From contig NZ_PYVZ01000004.1 of assembly GCF_003056405.1 (NCBI RefSeq), positions 124,001 through 188,000 on the forward strand: 64,000 nt of DNA. Direction: 5' to 3'. This DNA comes from Devosia indica (GTDB taxonomy: Bacteria; Pseudomonadota; Alphaproteobacteria; Rhizobiales; Devosiaceae). Positions 52,307 through 61,201 of the stretch are shown piece by piece. The translations under genes were made by a program, and so were the position numbers. The notes below the pieces were generated by a model that was given only the letters and a program-made list of their open reading frames with translations, ran no database searches and was not told the origin of the DNA. Each line of letters begins with the position of its first letter. The stretch's first letter is position 1.

Positions 52307-53050
52307 ATGAAGCTGGCCTTCGTCATTCCCGCCTATAATGAAGAAGCGCTGATCGGCAAATGCCTTGAATCGGTGCTGGCGGAAATCAAGCGCTCCGGCG
52401 CAGATGCCGACGTGATCGTCGTCAACAATGCCTCGACCGACCGGACCGGAGAAATCGCGCGCAGCTATGAGGGTGTGCGGGTAGTGGATGAGCCCAAAAA
52501 GGGACTGGTGAATGCCCGCGACGCCGGCTTTGCGGCGAGCGAAGGCTATGAGCTGGTGGCCAATATCGATAGCGACACCATTGTGCCCGAAGGGTGGCTC
52601 GATGTCGTGCTGCGCGAATTCGGCAAGGATAGCAAGCTGGTCTGCCTTTCCGGCCCCTATGTCTATTATGACATGGCCATGCACAATCGCTTCCTGATTA
52701 GTCTGTTCTATGGGTTGACCTACCTGATCTACATTCTCAACCGCTTCATTCTGCGTGTTGGATCGGTCGTGCAGGGCGGAAATTTCGTGTTCAAGCGCGC
52801 GGCCTGGGCCGCTGTTGGCGGATATGATCGCAGCATCGAATTCTTTGGCGAGGATACTGACGTTGCGGTGCGTCTGTCCAAGGTCGGCGGGGTCAAATGG
52901 ACCTATGCGCTCAAGATGAAAACCTCAGGCAGGCGGTTGGAAAAGGAAGGTGTGTTCCGTACCGCCGGTACCTATACGCTGAATTTTTTCTGGGTGACCT
53001 TCAAGGGCAAGCCCATGACCAAGGACTATACGGACATCCGGCCGCAATAG
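52307..53050 (+). CDS. GT2-family glycosyltransferase
   Basis: A 247-residue GT-A glycosyltransferase. It opens with LAFVIPAYNEEALIGKCLESVL, has VNNASTDRTGEIA, the metal-binding NIDSDTIVPEGW (DxD), an acceptor-side GGNFVFKRAAWAAVGGYD and FGEDTDVAVRLSKVG. A hydrophobic stretch at about 130-155 (FLISLFYGLTYLIYILNRF) could anchor it to the membrane. I use the ATG giving MKLAFVIPAYNEE. Sugar donor and acceptor unknown; no polysaccharide cluster is nearby. Confidence 0.88.
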   Translation: MKLAFVIPAYNEEALIGKCLESVLAEIKRSGADADVIVVNNASTDRTGEIARSYEGVRVVDEPKKGLVNARDAGFAASEGYELVANIDSDTIVPEGWLDVVLREFGKDSKLVCLSGPYVYYDMAMHNRFLISLFYGLTYLIYILNRFILRVGSVVQGGNFVFKRAAWAAVGGYDRSIEFFGEDTDVAVRLSKVGGVKWTYALKMKTSGRRLEKEGVFRTAGTYTLNFFWVTFKGKPMTKDYTDIRPQ

Positions 53051-53144
53051 GTTGATCACCAAGCCAAGCGTCGATGGCTGGCGCTGAACCCGCAATGCGC
53101 TAAACTCGGCGTAGCCACATGACGTGGCTGGAGTCGCCAGGCCG

Positions 53145-55121
53145 ATGAGCATATCGTCCCAGCTTCCGCCGATCCCGCTGGCCATGGCCGGTGCCAGTCT
53201 GCGCGCCCTGGCCCAGGCGGCCGGCCAAACCGTGGAAGCCCGTGTGCTGTCGCAGGCCGGCAATGGCGCAACACAGGTGCAGATCGGGCGGCAGGTCTTG
53301 ACCCTCAACTTACCGCAAAGTCAGCCGGTAGGTGCAACGCTGACCCTTGCGGTGCAGCGGGCCGATGGGCATTTGCAGCTTACGCTTGAAGGCGTGCGTC
53401 CACCGGCTGGGGGGACAACGCCGATATCCGGTGCAGGCCAGAATGCGCCGGCAACAAAGGTTCAGCTTTCTGCAATCGCGCTTTCCGGGGGGCAGGTCGA
53501 TCTGGCTCCAGCGAACAGACCAGCGCAGCAAGGGGCGGCGCCAGCGTCTGCGAGTAATTTGAGCATGCCGTCGGCGTCCGTTTCGGCGCCTTCCATGGCG
53601 CCGCTGGCAGCATATGGGGCAAGTGCAGTTCTGCAGACCAGTCCTGCCAGCACGGCACCTGTTACCTCTGTCGTCGGCAATGCGACATCTGCTCCAGTCA
53701 CAGTCGCACCGGCGGCGCCGGGTGCATCTGCACCGCCGCAGGCTGTGACCGTGGCATCACCCTCCTCGCCGGTTGCTGCAGAAAATGGACCGGCGACGCA
53801 GGTGGCGAGTGGCAATCCAACAGCTCTGGCAGCGGGCAATGTTGGGCCGGAGGCGACAGACGCTGGTCTTCGCGTGTCCCGGCAACCTACCGCTCCCCCG
53901 CCGTCTACAACGGCAGCTGCAGGCATTTCAACACCTTCTACGGCGGCATTGGCAACGCCGCTGGCACCCGCGGCGTCGCATGTGTCCCGACCCGAGATTC
54001 CCTATGCGGTTGCGGCGCCTGTGAGCGCGACCGGGCGACCGATGGTGGGCGTTGCCGCGTCGGCAAGCACGGCCCTCCCGCCTGTGGGGCAGGCGCTTTC
54101 ATCGAGCGTTGTGGGGCAGCATGCGCCACCGCTAAATATGGCTGGCGCGGCGGCAGCACAGGCGAGCCAAGCGCGTCCTGTTCCGGTACAGCCGCAATCC
54201 CCGGTACCGGCAAATCCGCAGGCTGCTCTGGCGCAGATGGTGCAGCAGGCGCTGCCGCGACAAGATAGTGTGGTCGGGCTGACGACCGCGCTCGGTGCTG
54301 CCATTGGAAAATTTGCGCTGCCCGAGCCGGTTACCAAGGCTGCCCAGAAAGTGTTGGCGGCGCGGGTTCCATTGGATAGTCCGCAAGTCAGCGGTGCTAT
54401 CCTGAAAAATGCCGTGCTGAAGTCCGGAGTATTTCAGGAGGCCTTGCTGGCGTCGGGGCAGGGCGCCCAGGCGGCGGGCGATGCCAAATCTGCCTTGTTG
54501 GGATTGCGACAGAGCCTGGGGGCGTGGTTGGGACAGCAGGCGCCAGTAGCACAGGTCGCAGCCGTGGCGCCGCCATTGCGCGGTCTGCCCCCACGCGCCA
54601 GGGCAGGCGATGTCAGCACGTCAAACTTGCCTGATGACCTGCTGGAGGTGGGAAGGATGCTGCTGGAGCGGACCGAAGCGGCGCTGTCGCGGGTGCGGCT
54701 GCACCAAAGTGCGTCCTTGCCCGACCAGAACGTGGCGCGGCACGACGCACAGTGGAGCCTTGACCTTCCCGTGGTGGTGGCGGGCCAGCAGCACTTGCTG
54801 CAGATGCAGATACACAAGGACCCCGACAGCGAGGATGAGCGGACAGAGGAGCGCGGCTGGCAGATCCGGTTTGCCATTAATCTTTCCGACGCGGGTGAAA
54901 TCGGCGCGCAAATTTCACTGCGAACCGGAAGTGCGGGCGTTCTGCTCTGGGCGGAACGGCCTGAAACGAGTGCCGCTTTGTCGGCGGATGTCGAAGCTCT
55001 CAAGTCGGATCTTGCTGCGCTCGGGTTGAAACCGGGTGCGGTGGTGATCCGAACGGGTGCGCCGGCCCCTCCACCCAAGTCGCCGTCCGCTTCTGGGCAG
55101 CATCTGGATGCCACGCGATGA
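53145..55121 (+). CDS. FliK-like flagellar hook-length-control domain protein
   Basis: A 658-residue protein. The N-terminal 100 residues are ordered and beta-rich. Residues about 118-368 are low-complexity Ala/Pro/Ser/Val. The C-terminal part (about 536-635) matches the FliK C-terminal domain: WSLDLPVVVAGQQHLLQMQI, a RGWQIRFAINLSDAGEIGAQISL-type block and a final alpha/beta unit. FliK measures hook length and triggers the FlhB switch. It is coupled by ATGA to an FlhB-C-like gene, and no other flagellar gene is in the window. Start at ATG 53145 after a GGAG. Confidence 0.78.
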   Translation: MSISSQLPPIPLAMAGASLRALAQAAGQTVEARVLSQAGNGATQVQIGRQVLTLNLPQSQPVGATLTLAVQRADGHLQLTLEGVRPPAGGTTPISGAGQNAPATKVQLSAIALSGGQVDLAPANRPAQQGAAPASASNLSMPSASVSAPSMAPLAAYGASAVLQTSPASTAPVTSVVGNATSAPVTVAPAAPGASAPPQAVTVASPSSPVAAENGPATQVASGNPTALAAGNVGPEATDAGLRVSRQPTAPPPSTTAAAGISTPSTAALATPLAPAASHVSRPEIPYAVAAPVSATGRPMVGVAASASTALPPVGQALSSSVVGQHAPPLNMAGAAAAQASQARPVPVQPQSPVPANPQAALAQMVQQALPRQDSVVGLTTALGAAIGKFALPEPVTKAAQKVLAARVPLDSPQVSGAILKNAVLKSGVFQEALLASGQGAQAAGDAKSALLGLRQSLGAWLGQQAPVAQVAAVAPPLRGLPPRARAGDVSTSNLPDDLLEVGRMLLERTEAALSRVRLHQSASLPDQNVARHDAQWSLDLPVVVAGQQHLLQMQIHKDPDSEDERTEERGWQIRFAINLSDAGEIGAQISLRTGSAGVLLWAERPETSAALSADVEALKSDLAALGLKPGAVVIRTGAPAPPPKSPSASGQHLDATR

Positions 55122-55390
55122 GCTCTGATGAAGCCAAGGCCCGCGCTCTAGCCGTCGCGTTGCATTATGAGGAAGGGTCACGGGAAGCGCCGCGCGTCGT
55201 CGCCAAGGGGCGCGGGCTGGTGGCCGAAAAGATTGTCGCTTTGGCGCAAGAGAACGGGGTGGTGATCGAGGCCAATCCTGTTCTTGCCGAGGCGCTGAGC
55301 GGTGTGGAACTCGACGATAGCATCCCGATCGAACTCTATGACGCAATGGCCGTGGTGATCGGCTATGTGCTGCGTCAGACCCGGCAGTGA
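55118..55390 (+). CDS. FlhB C-terminal-domain-like protein (export switch fragment)
   Basis: A 90-residue protein equivalent to the part of FlhB after the autocleavage site. It has AVALHYEEGSREAPRVVAKG, AEKIVALAQENGVV and the end LDDSIPIELYDAMAVVIGYVL, which align with FlhB-CC. The NPTH motif and all TM helices are missing, so it cannot replace full FlhB. Similar stand-alone FlhB-like proteins (FhlB/YlqH type) are known and can partly substitute for FlhB-CC. Coupled to the FliK-like gene by ATGA. Confidence 0.87.
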   Translation: MSSDEAKARALAVALHYEEGSREAPRVVAKGRGLVAEKIVALAQENGVVIEANPVLAEALSGVELDDSIPIELYDAMAVVIGYVLRQTRQ

Positions 55391-55448
55391 CCTTGCGGGA
55401 GTGAGGCAAGCTTCCCATGTCTGTGACCGACGATGATGGGAGAATGTC

Positions 55449-55982
55449 ATGCTGCGAGACGAAGACAAACACGCCATTGAAGACTTGTTTGAGCGCCTGC
55501 GCCGGGTGGAGCGCAATAGCGGGCCGCGCGATCTGGATGCTGAAGCGCTGATCAGCCAGCGCTTGTCCGAGAATCCCGCGGCTGCTTACTACATGGCCCA
55601 AACGATAATCGTGCAGGAAGCGGCCTTGCGGGACCAGCAGGCCAGGATCGAAGCGCTGGAGGCCGACGACAAACGCGGTTCGTCAGGGTTCCTGGGCAGC
55701 ATTTTTGGTGATGTTCCTGAAGAGCGACGGTCGCCGTCAGCGCCCGAGCAACGGCAAAGAGGGCCTTGGGACCGGCCGGCCTCAGGCGGGTTTCTGGCTG
55801 GTGCCGCGCAGACCGCGCTGGGCGTGACCGGCGGCGTGCTTCTGGGGTCGGCAATTGCCGGCGTGTTCAGCGCCCCGGCCCAGGCCGCCGAGGCCCCGGC
55901 AGCACCTGAAGAACCGCCGGCCGATGATGGTTTTGACGGCGGAGACGATTGGGGTGGGTTCGATATTGGCGGCGACTTCTAG
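55449..55982 (+). CDS. DUF2076 family protein
   Basis: A 177-residue DUF2076 protein. The N-terminal half is a helical region with AIEDLFERLRRVE, AEALISQRLSENPAAAYYMAQTIIVQEAAL and ALEADDK. It is followed by a Pro/Ser linker, a short hydrophobic Gly/Ala-rich stretch (about 115-140, FLAGAAQTALGVTGGVLLGSAIAG) and an acidic Asp/Gly-rich tail. The function of the family is not established. Convergent with the cell-wall hydrolase gene (3 bp apart). Confidence 0.85.
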   Translation: MLRDEDKHAIEDLFERLRRVERNSGPRDLDAEALISQRLSENPAAAYYMAQTIIVQEAALRDQQARIEALEADDKRGSSGFLGSIFGDVPEERRSPSAPEQRQRGPWDRPASGGFLAGAAQTALGVTGGVLLGSAIAGVFSAPAQAAEAPAAPEEPPADDGFDGGDDWGGFDIGGDF

Positions 55983-55985
55983 GCG

Positions 55986-56459
55986 CTAGCGTACACGGCG
56001 CTTTTCATAGAATTCGTTGCCGCCTGCTTCGAGGACGTAGAACATATTGTTGTATGGGAACCGCAGGCCTGCGGTGTGGAAATGCTGGGCGGCCTGAACG
56101 CCCGGATGTCGGGCGCCGGACAGAACCTGGTCAGCGACCTGTGACGCAAGCATTGCGCCGCTATCGGTCATTGGCCTTGTAAGAACGCCTTGGGCGAATT
56201 GATTTTTCTGGCCCACGACGCCGCAAACCGATTTCGGATAGCGCGGATCGTTGAGACGATTCATCACCACAGTGCCAACGGCCAGCATGCCCTCGGCGCT
56301 GGATCGGTTGGATTCGAAATACATGGCGCGCATCATGCATTCCTTCTCGCTCAACCGCGCCATGCCGAAATTCATCCCGGCAACGCCGCAGGCTGCAAGA
56401 CTGACAACGGCCACAGCCGCTACCGACAGACGCAGAAGGGCTTTGCAGAACTGGCGCAT
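55986..56459 (-). CDS. SleB-type cell-wall hydrolase, probable lipoprotein
   Basis: A 157-residue Hydrolase_2 (SleB/CwlJ) family protein. A signal sequence ends with a lipobox (SLAAC, Cys24), so it is probably a lipoprotein. The catalytic domain has CMMRAMYFESNRSSAEGMLAVG, VVMNRLNDPRYPKSVCGVV and QFAQG in family order; the Glu in YFES is the likely catalytic residue. It probably cleaves peptidoglycan glycan strands. Short for the family, with no extra peptidoglycan-binding domain. Confidence 0.86.
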   Translation of the reverse strand: MRQFCKALLRLSVAAVAVVSLAACGVAGMNFGMARLSEKECMMRAMYFESNRSSAEGMLAVGTVVMNRLNDPRYPKSVCGVVGQKNQFAQGVLTRPMTDSGAMLASQVADQVLSGARHPGVQAAQHFHTAGLRFPYNNMFYVLEAGGNEFYEKRRVR

Positions 56460-56553
56460 TAGGGCGCTCCGGGATGGTGACGAAATGGTCGATTAATCCC
56501 GAAAATGCGCGCGCAGGCTTAAGGAAACGCTGTCTGGGAAGGTTAATCAGTGC

Positions 56554-56874
56554 TTAGCGTCGGCTGAGCAGTCGCATAAGCAGCAGAGCCGTGCCCGCCA
56601 GAGCAAGGGCTGGCAAAGGATCTCTCCGGATCATTCTGGCGCCTTTTCGGGCCTCTTGGCCGGCCAGTTGGGCGAACTCACCAGTCTGGGTGGCGACGGC
56701 CGAGCCAATTTCGTGCAACTGGTCACCCCAATGGTGCGTAGCCTGACCGGTCTGTCGGGACAGTGATTGCCTAAGATGCTGGACGTCGCGCCGCATAGCG
56801 TGCAATTGGGCTTCCAGACTATGCGGGTCGTGCCGCTGGAGGCCGATTTGGGTCAGCAAAGTATTGAGGGACAT
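56554..56874 (-). CDS. Small C-tail-anchored protein, ElaB/DUF883-like
   Basis: A 106-residue protein. A helical, Gln/His-rich N-terminal 70 residues (LEAQLHAMRRDVQHLRQSL and repeated TQTGEFAQLAGQEARKGARM) is followed by PLPALALAGTALLLMRLLSRR, one C-terminal TM helix with a basic end. This layout resembles ElaB/YqjD (DUF883) proteins, which anchor at the inner membrane, but the sequence match is weak. Divergent from the next gene. Confidence 0.65.
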   Translation of the reverse strand: MSLNTLLTQIGLQRHDPHSLEAQLHAMRRDVQHLRQSLSRQTGQATHHWGDQLHEIGSAVATQTGEFAQLAGQEARKGARMIRRDPLPALALAGTALLLMRLLSRR

Positions 56875-56978
56875 GGTCAGCTCCGTAATTGCTGGTCAAC
56901 GGTTGGACTATTCGGGCGGTTCCATGCCCTTGAACCGCCGGATGTCAGCGCCATCTTGTTGAGATGGAAGGGAACCGC

Positions 56979-57302
56979 ATGAGCAAGAGCACAGATCGCC
57001 TGAATCGACTGTTTGATCGCCTGGAACGGCGTATCCCCAGTCTGGCCGCTGGCTGGCTATCACGGCTGCGACGCCCGGGCGCGCGTTGGGTGCGCATTCC
57101 ACTCGGTATTGTTCTGGTGCTGGGCGGTATCTTCAGCTTCTTGCCGGTGCTTGGCATCTGGATGCTGCCACTCGGCCTGTTGCTGTTGGCGGTTGATTTG
57201 ATCTTCCTGCAGGGGCCGGTGAACACGGCTGTGCTGCGTGGTAGCCGCTGGTGGACGAACTGGCAGCGTTCGCGGCGCGATAAGAAGCGCGATGGAAAGT
57301 AG
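56979..57302 (+). CDS. Small membrane protein of PGPGW-like type
   Basis: A 107-residue protein with a basic N-terminus (LFDRLERRIP), the segment RWVRIPLGIVLVLGGIFSFLPVLGIWMLPLGLLLLAVD giving two close TM helices, and a basic C-terminal tail (WWTNWQRSRRDKKRDGK). The middle resembles the PGPGW transmembrane family (P-L-G-x-x-L-x-x-G-G), common in Rhizobiales. AAGGGAA precedes the chosen ATG by 4 bases. Function unknown. Confidence 0.7.
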   Translation: MSKSTDRLNRLFDRLERRIPSLAAGWLSRLRRPGARWVRIPLGIVLVLGGIFSFLPVLGIWMLPLGLLLLAVDLIFLQGPVNTAVLRGSRWWTNWQRSRRDKKRDGK

Positions 57303-57305
57303 CCG

Positions 57306-57899
57306 TCAGGCCTTCAGGGCGTAGTGGGCCTCGATGAGCTCCACCGCAGCGGCAAGGCGCTCATCGACGATATGCAGATATTGCGTCCAGTCCGCCATGC
57401 CGGAAACCTCCGCCTTGCCGTCGGAAATCCCTCGCAGTGCCAATAGGGGGATACCAAATGCCTGGCAGGCCCGTAATATGGCAAAGGTTTCCATGTCGAC
57501 CATGTCTTCAGGCACAGAATCATAGGCCGCGCCAGAGACGACATTGGCGCCAGTGGACAGTGTGGCGGGCACCAGCCCAGGCACAAGTGGCTCCAGCGGC
57601 AGTGTCGCCGGCAGGTCGAGAAATGGTGTTACGCCCGTGGGAAAACCGAGAGCCGAGGCGTCCATATCGCGGTACGACACCGAGATGGCCTGATAGACCT
57701 CACATTGCTCAAGGCGGCGTGAGCCAGCGGAACCGAGCGACACCACTATGTCAGGCAGATCGTCCACCATGGACGCCAGGATGCGGGTGGCGTTAACGGC
57801 AGCCTCTACCGGACCCACACCAATCATCTGCGGCTTGATGCGGGCACGCAGGTGTGGGCCGTATTCCGGCTCCGCGGCCATGAGGTAAAGGATCGTCAT
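57306..57899 (-). CDS. MTA/SAH nucleosidase-like nucleoside phosphorylase superfamily protein
   Basis: A 197-residue protein of the PNP/UDP superfamily. MIGVGPVEAAVNATRIL, VVSLGSAGS (phosphate/ribose loop), AAYDSVPEDMVDMETFAILRAC (substrate Glu) and LLALRGISDGKAEV (catalytic Asp) follow MtnN/Pfs order. MtnN hydrolyses 5'-methylthioadenosine and S-adenosylhomocysteine. It is shorter than E. coli MtnN (232 aa) and may have a different nucleoside substrate. Convergent with the PGPGW-like gene (3 bp). Confidence 0.8.
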   Translation of the reverse strand: MTILYLMAAEPEYGPHLRARIKPQMIGVGPVEAAVNATRILASMVDDLPDIVVSLGSAGSRRLEQCEVYQAISVSYRDMDASALGFPTGVTPFLDLPATLPLEPLVPGLVPATLSTGANVVSGAAYDSVPEDMVDMETFAILRACQAFGIPLLALRGISDGKAEVSGMADWTQYLHIVDERLAAAVELIEAHYALKA

Positions 57900-58022
57900 G
57901 GCTCAATTTCTAGCACGGTATTAGGTTTCGCCAAGCCAGTTCGCCTTGTCATCGGCACCTCGTCATTGGCTGGGCGCGATTGGCCGCGAGATGCGTAGAC
58001 CCGCGGCCACCCGAAACGGCAA

Positions 58023-58202
58023 TCAAGCGGCCTTGCTGGTTTTGGCCGCTCTTGTTGTGCGTTTGCGCGGCGGCTTAATTGTCTTGGCGGCCTCGGAAGC
58101 GATCTCTGAAACGGCCTTGAACCAATAGGCCTGGTCCTGACCTTCGGGGCGGCCATCGGCCTCCCACATCGCATAGGCTCGGCGTTGGACTTGCTCGTGC
58201 AT
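58023..58202 (-). CDS. DUF2934 small protein (59 aa)
   Basis: A 59-residue protein from ATG at 58202 with AAGGAG 8 bases upstream. It starts HEQVQRRAYAMWEADGRPEGQDQAYWF, the DUF2934 pattern (R-A-Y-x-x-W-E-x-x-G-R-P-E-G-x-x-x-x-x-W), and ends in a Lys/Arg/Ala-rich tail (PRKRTTRAAKTSKAA) that may bind DNA. Function of the family unknown. A longer overlapping frame on the same strand (57896-58423) has no protein-like character. The 261 bases from 58203 to 58463 hold its promoter region and no gene I can support. Confidence 0.82.
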   Translation of the reverse strand: MHEQVQRRAYAMWEADGRPEGQDQAYWFKAVSEIASEAAKTIKPPRKRTTRAAKTSKAA

Positions 58203-58463
58203 TTCAGCACTCCTTGATGGATTGGGCGAGAGAAGCGTGCGCGTGCATGGTTTATGAATGGTAAACGCGCTTGTTGCGCGGATGCATGGCGCCTGTGCCG
58301 ACAGCGCGTGCTAGGACTTGTTCTTGAGGTGTCGAAGTTGCCCGCGATGGCTCGTCGGTGATGTGCCGATGCTGAGCTGGGTTGCTGACAGTAGTGGTCA
58401 GCGGACACTGCTAAGCATCGCACCAGGATCCGGGCCTGCCCCTATGGTGGGTCGGACTTCAGC

Positions 58464-59828
58464 ATGGATGGGTCGAAAATGAAGCCGTTTCACCAGATTC
58501 TCGCCAATAATCTTGTGGCCAATGTCACCAATTTCACGGTGTGGTTTGCCATAACCTTCTGGGTGTTTCTCGAAACCAAGTCGGTTTTCGCCACGGGCAT
58601 GATCGCTGGATTCTACCTGGTATTCACGGCCGGGTTCGGCTTCTGGTTCGGCTCGATTGTGGATCATAACGCCAAGAAGCACGCCATGCTGGCCTCCAGC
58701 GTAGCTTCGGCCTTCTTCTACCTGCTGGCGCTGGGGATTTTGCTGGCCGAGCCGGAAGGGGCGTTCCGGGACCCCTATGGCTGGTATCTGTGGGGCTTTG
58801 TCCTGCTGGTCATGCTGGGTGTTATCGCGGGTAACATCCGATCAATCGCATTGCCGACGCTGGTGACCATCCTGATCGCCGAGGACCAGCGCGACAAGGC
58901 AAACGGGTTGGTTGGCATGGTGACCGGCATCGGTTTTCTGACGACTTCGGTGATATCGGGGTTCCTGGTGGCCTATGCCGGCATGTTCGGGGTAATGGTG
59001 CTGGCCCTTGTCGCGACGGGGCTGGTGTTCCTGCATCTGAGCCTGGTTCAGATCGATGAGGGCAGGGTGGCGCCCAATCCCGATGTGCCGGCAGAGCCCA
59101 AGCGGGTCGACATTGCCGGAACCATAAAAGTTGTGGCCGCTGTGCCGGGGCTGTTCGCCCTGATCTTTTTTGCCTGCTTCAACAATTTCCTGGGTGGCAT
59201 CTTCATGGCGCTGCTTGACGCCTATGGCCTGTCGCTGGTGCCGGTGGAAGTGTGGGGGCTGACCTTCGGCGTGCTGTCGATCGCCTTCATCCTGAGCGGA
59301 ATCATCATTTCCAGAACAGGCCTGGGCAAAAATCCACTGCGCACGCTGCTCATGGTCAATGCCATCACCTGGGCGGTGTGTAGCGTGTTCACCATTCAGT
59401 CCTCGTTCTGGCTGCTGGCCGCTGGATGCTTCGTATGGATGCTGCTTGGCCCTTATGCCGAAGCGGCCGAACATACGACGCTGCAAAAGGTGGTGCCGCT
59501 GGAGCGACAGGGGCGGGTGTTCGGCTTTGCCCAATCGGTCGAACAGTCCGCTTCACCGCTGACGGCGTTCCTCATTGGTCCGCTGACGCAGTTCGTGGTC
59601 ATTCCCTTCATGACGGACGGCGCCGGGGCCGAAGCGATTGGAGGGTGGTTCGGCACCGGTCCGGAGCGTGGCATGGCGCTGGTATTTACCATTGCTGGCC
59701 TGGTTGGCCTGCTGGTCACCATCATCGCGTTCAACTCCCGCTATTACCGGGACCTCTCTGCCGCTTATGCGCGGGGCAAGGATGATGACGGGGAAGGCGG
59801 CGGGGCGACCGTGGCCAGCCTTGCCTGA
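58464..59828 (+). CDS. MFS transporter
   Basis: A 454-residue major facilitator with 12 predicted TM helices. It starts with QILANNLVANVTNFTVWFAITFW, has FWFGSIVDHNAKK as the loop 2-3 motif A variant, and a second-half counterpart around VFGFAQSVEQSASPL. This resembles the MFS-3/permease branch related to multidrug or macrolide efflux. The C-terminus is a soluble Asp/Gly-rich tail. ATG 58464 or 58479. Substrate unknown. Confidence 0.85.
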   Translation: MDGSKMKPFHQILANNLVANVTNFTVWFAITFWVFLETKSVFATGMIAGFYLVFTAGFGFWFGSIVDHNAKKHAMLASSVASAFFYLLALGILLAEPEGAFRDPYGWYLWGFVLLVMLGVIAGNIRSIALPTLVTILIAEDQRDKANGLVGMVTGIGFLTTSVISGFLVAYAGMFGVMVLALVATGLVFLHLSLVQIDEGRVAPNPDVPAEPKRVDIAGTIKVVAAVPGLFALIFFACFNNFLGGIFMALLDAYGLSLVPVEVWGLTFGVLSIAFILSGIIISRTGLGKNPLRTLLMVNAITWAVCSVFTIQSSFWLLAAGCFVWMLLGPYAEAAEHTTLQKVVPLERQGRVFGFAQSVEQSASPLTAFLIGPLTQFVVIPFMTDGAGAEAIGGWFGTGPERGMALVFTIAGLVGLLVTIIAFNSRYYRDLSAAYARGKDDDGEGGGATVASLA

Positions 59829-59843
59829 TCGGTAAGGGCCCCG

Positions 59844-61066
59844 TTACGCGGGCAGGGCGTCCTTGGGTGCCGCATCCTCGGTCTTTGGTGGGAAGGCCAG
59901 GGCAAGCATGGCTGCGGCCAGACCAATGGCGGCCGAAGCGATATAGAGCCAGTGATAGTCACCAAAAGTATCGAAGAGATAGCCGCCACCGACAGGTCCA
60001 AAGGCCATTCCGATTGCCGAGGTCATGGTAATGCCACCAAGGACGGTGCCCATGACCTGGGGGCCGAAATAGTCACGCGCCAGCACGGAATAGAGGGGCA
60101 TTACGCCGCCATAGACAAGGCCCAGCACGACGGCCAGCAGGTAGAAGTGGGTCAACTCGGAGACATAGATATAGGCATAGATGCCGGCTGCCTGCAGCAG
60201 CAACCCGCCGATAATGACCCGCTTGACCCCGATGCGGTCGGCTAACAGGCCGAAGATGACACGGCCAAAAAGCCCGGCAAGGCCCTCCACACTATAGATA
60301 CTGGCGGCCGCCAGCGCAGATGCACCGCCAGCATGGCATAGCTGACCGTGTGAAAGATCGGGCCGGAATGGGCGCCGCAGCACAGGAAGAATACGGCGGC
60401 CAGAACGATGAATTGCGGTGTGCGCAGGAGGATCCCGATGCTGGTGGGTGGCTTGGCAGACGGTACGACGTCGCTCCCCGGCGTCGGCGCTTCGGCCAGA
60501 ACCTCTGGCGCCCTGCGGATTAGAAAAGCTGCCGGAATGATGAACATCGTTGCCGCGAATGCCGTCATCATCATGGCGGCGCGCCAGCCAAAATTCTCGA
60601 TCAACACGGTGGCCAGTGGGGTCATGGTCATTGGCGCGACACCGGCACCCAGCGAGACAAGCGAGACTGCCAGGCTGCGATGTTTGTCGAACCAACCCAA
60701 CGTCGTGGCGATCAAGGGAGCAAAGAAAGCACCACCGGAAGCACCGACCAAGCCGCCATATGCTAGCTGGAAGACCAGAAGGTCATTGGCCCGGCTCGCG
60801 ATGAACAGTCCAACGCCGAGCATTGCCGCTGCCGCCAGGATGACCGGGCGTGCGCCAATACGGTCGGTCAAGGTGCCCCACAAGAAACCGGCAACACCCA
60901 TGACGATGAAGCCCACGGTCATGGCGCCGGATATGCCGGCTCGGGTCCAGCCGGTTTCTGCGGCGATGGGTTGGAGATAGACCGGCAGCGCGAACATGGC
61001 GCCCATTGCCAGACAGGTGATCACTGCGCCCGCAGCCACGATCACCCAGCCATAGTGTCGTTCCAT
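59844..61066 (-). pseudogene. MFS transporter (oxalate/monocarboxylate type) broken by a single-base frameshift
   Basis: Two overlapping minus-strand frames together make one MFS protein of about 405 residues. The N-terminal frame runs from ATG 61066 (AAGGGAC 8 bases upstream; MERHYGWVIVAAGAVI) to FHTVSYAMLA. The C-terminal frame resumes with GASALAAASIYSVEGLAGLFGR and continues to the stop at 59844. The switch maps to about 60325-60326, where GCGGTG on the coding strand probably was GCGGGTG. Otherwise the frames look intact, so this is a recent mutation or a sequencing error. Intact relatives are OxlT/monocarboxylate-type MFS importers. Confidence 0.85.
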
Positions 61067-61201
61067 TTGGTAAGTCCCTTCTTGCAGGAATTCACCTTTG
61101 CGACGGATGAGGCGCCGGTGTTTCGACCCAAACAAGCGAAATTTATCCGCAGTTCGGCTGCCCGCCTTGCCGGGGCGTTTGCGGGGCCACATATTCAAGC
61201 C

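Noticed and set aside
57896-58423. 175-codon minus-strand frame over the DUF2934 region
   Set aside because: It is rich in Arg/Pro/Ser without pattern; the 59-codon DUF2934 frame inside it has a good Shine-Dalgarno and a family match.
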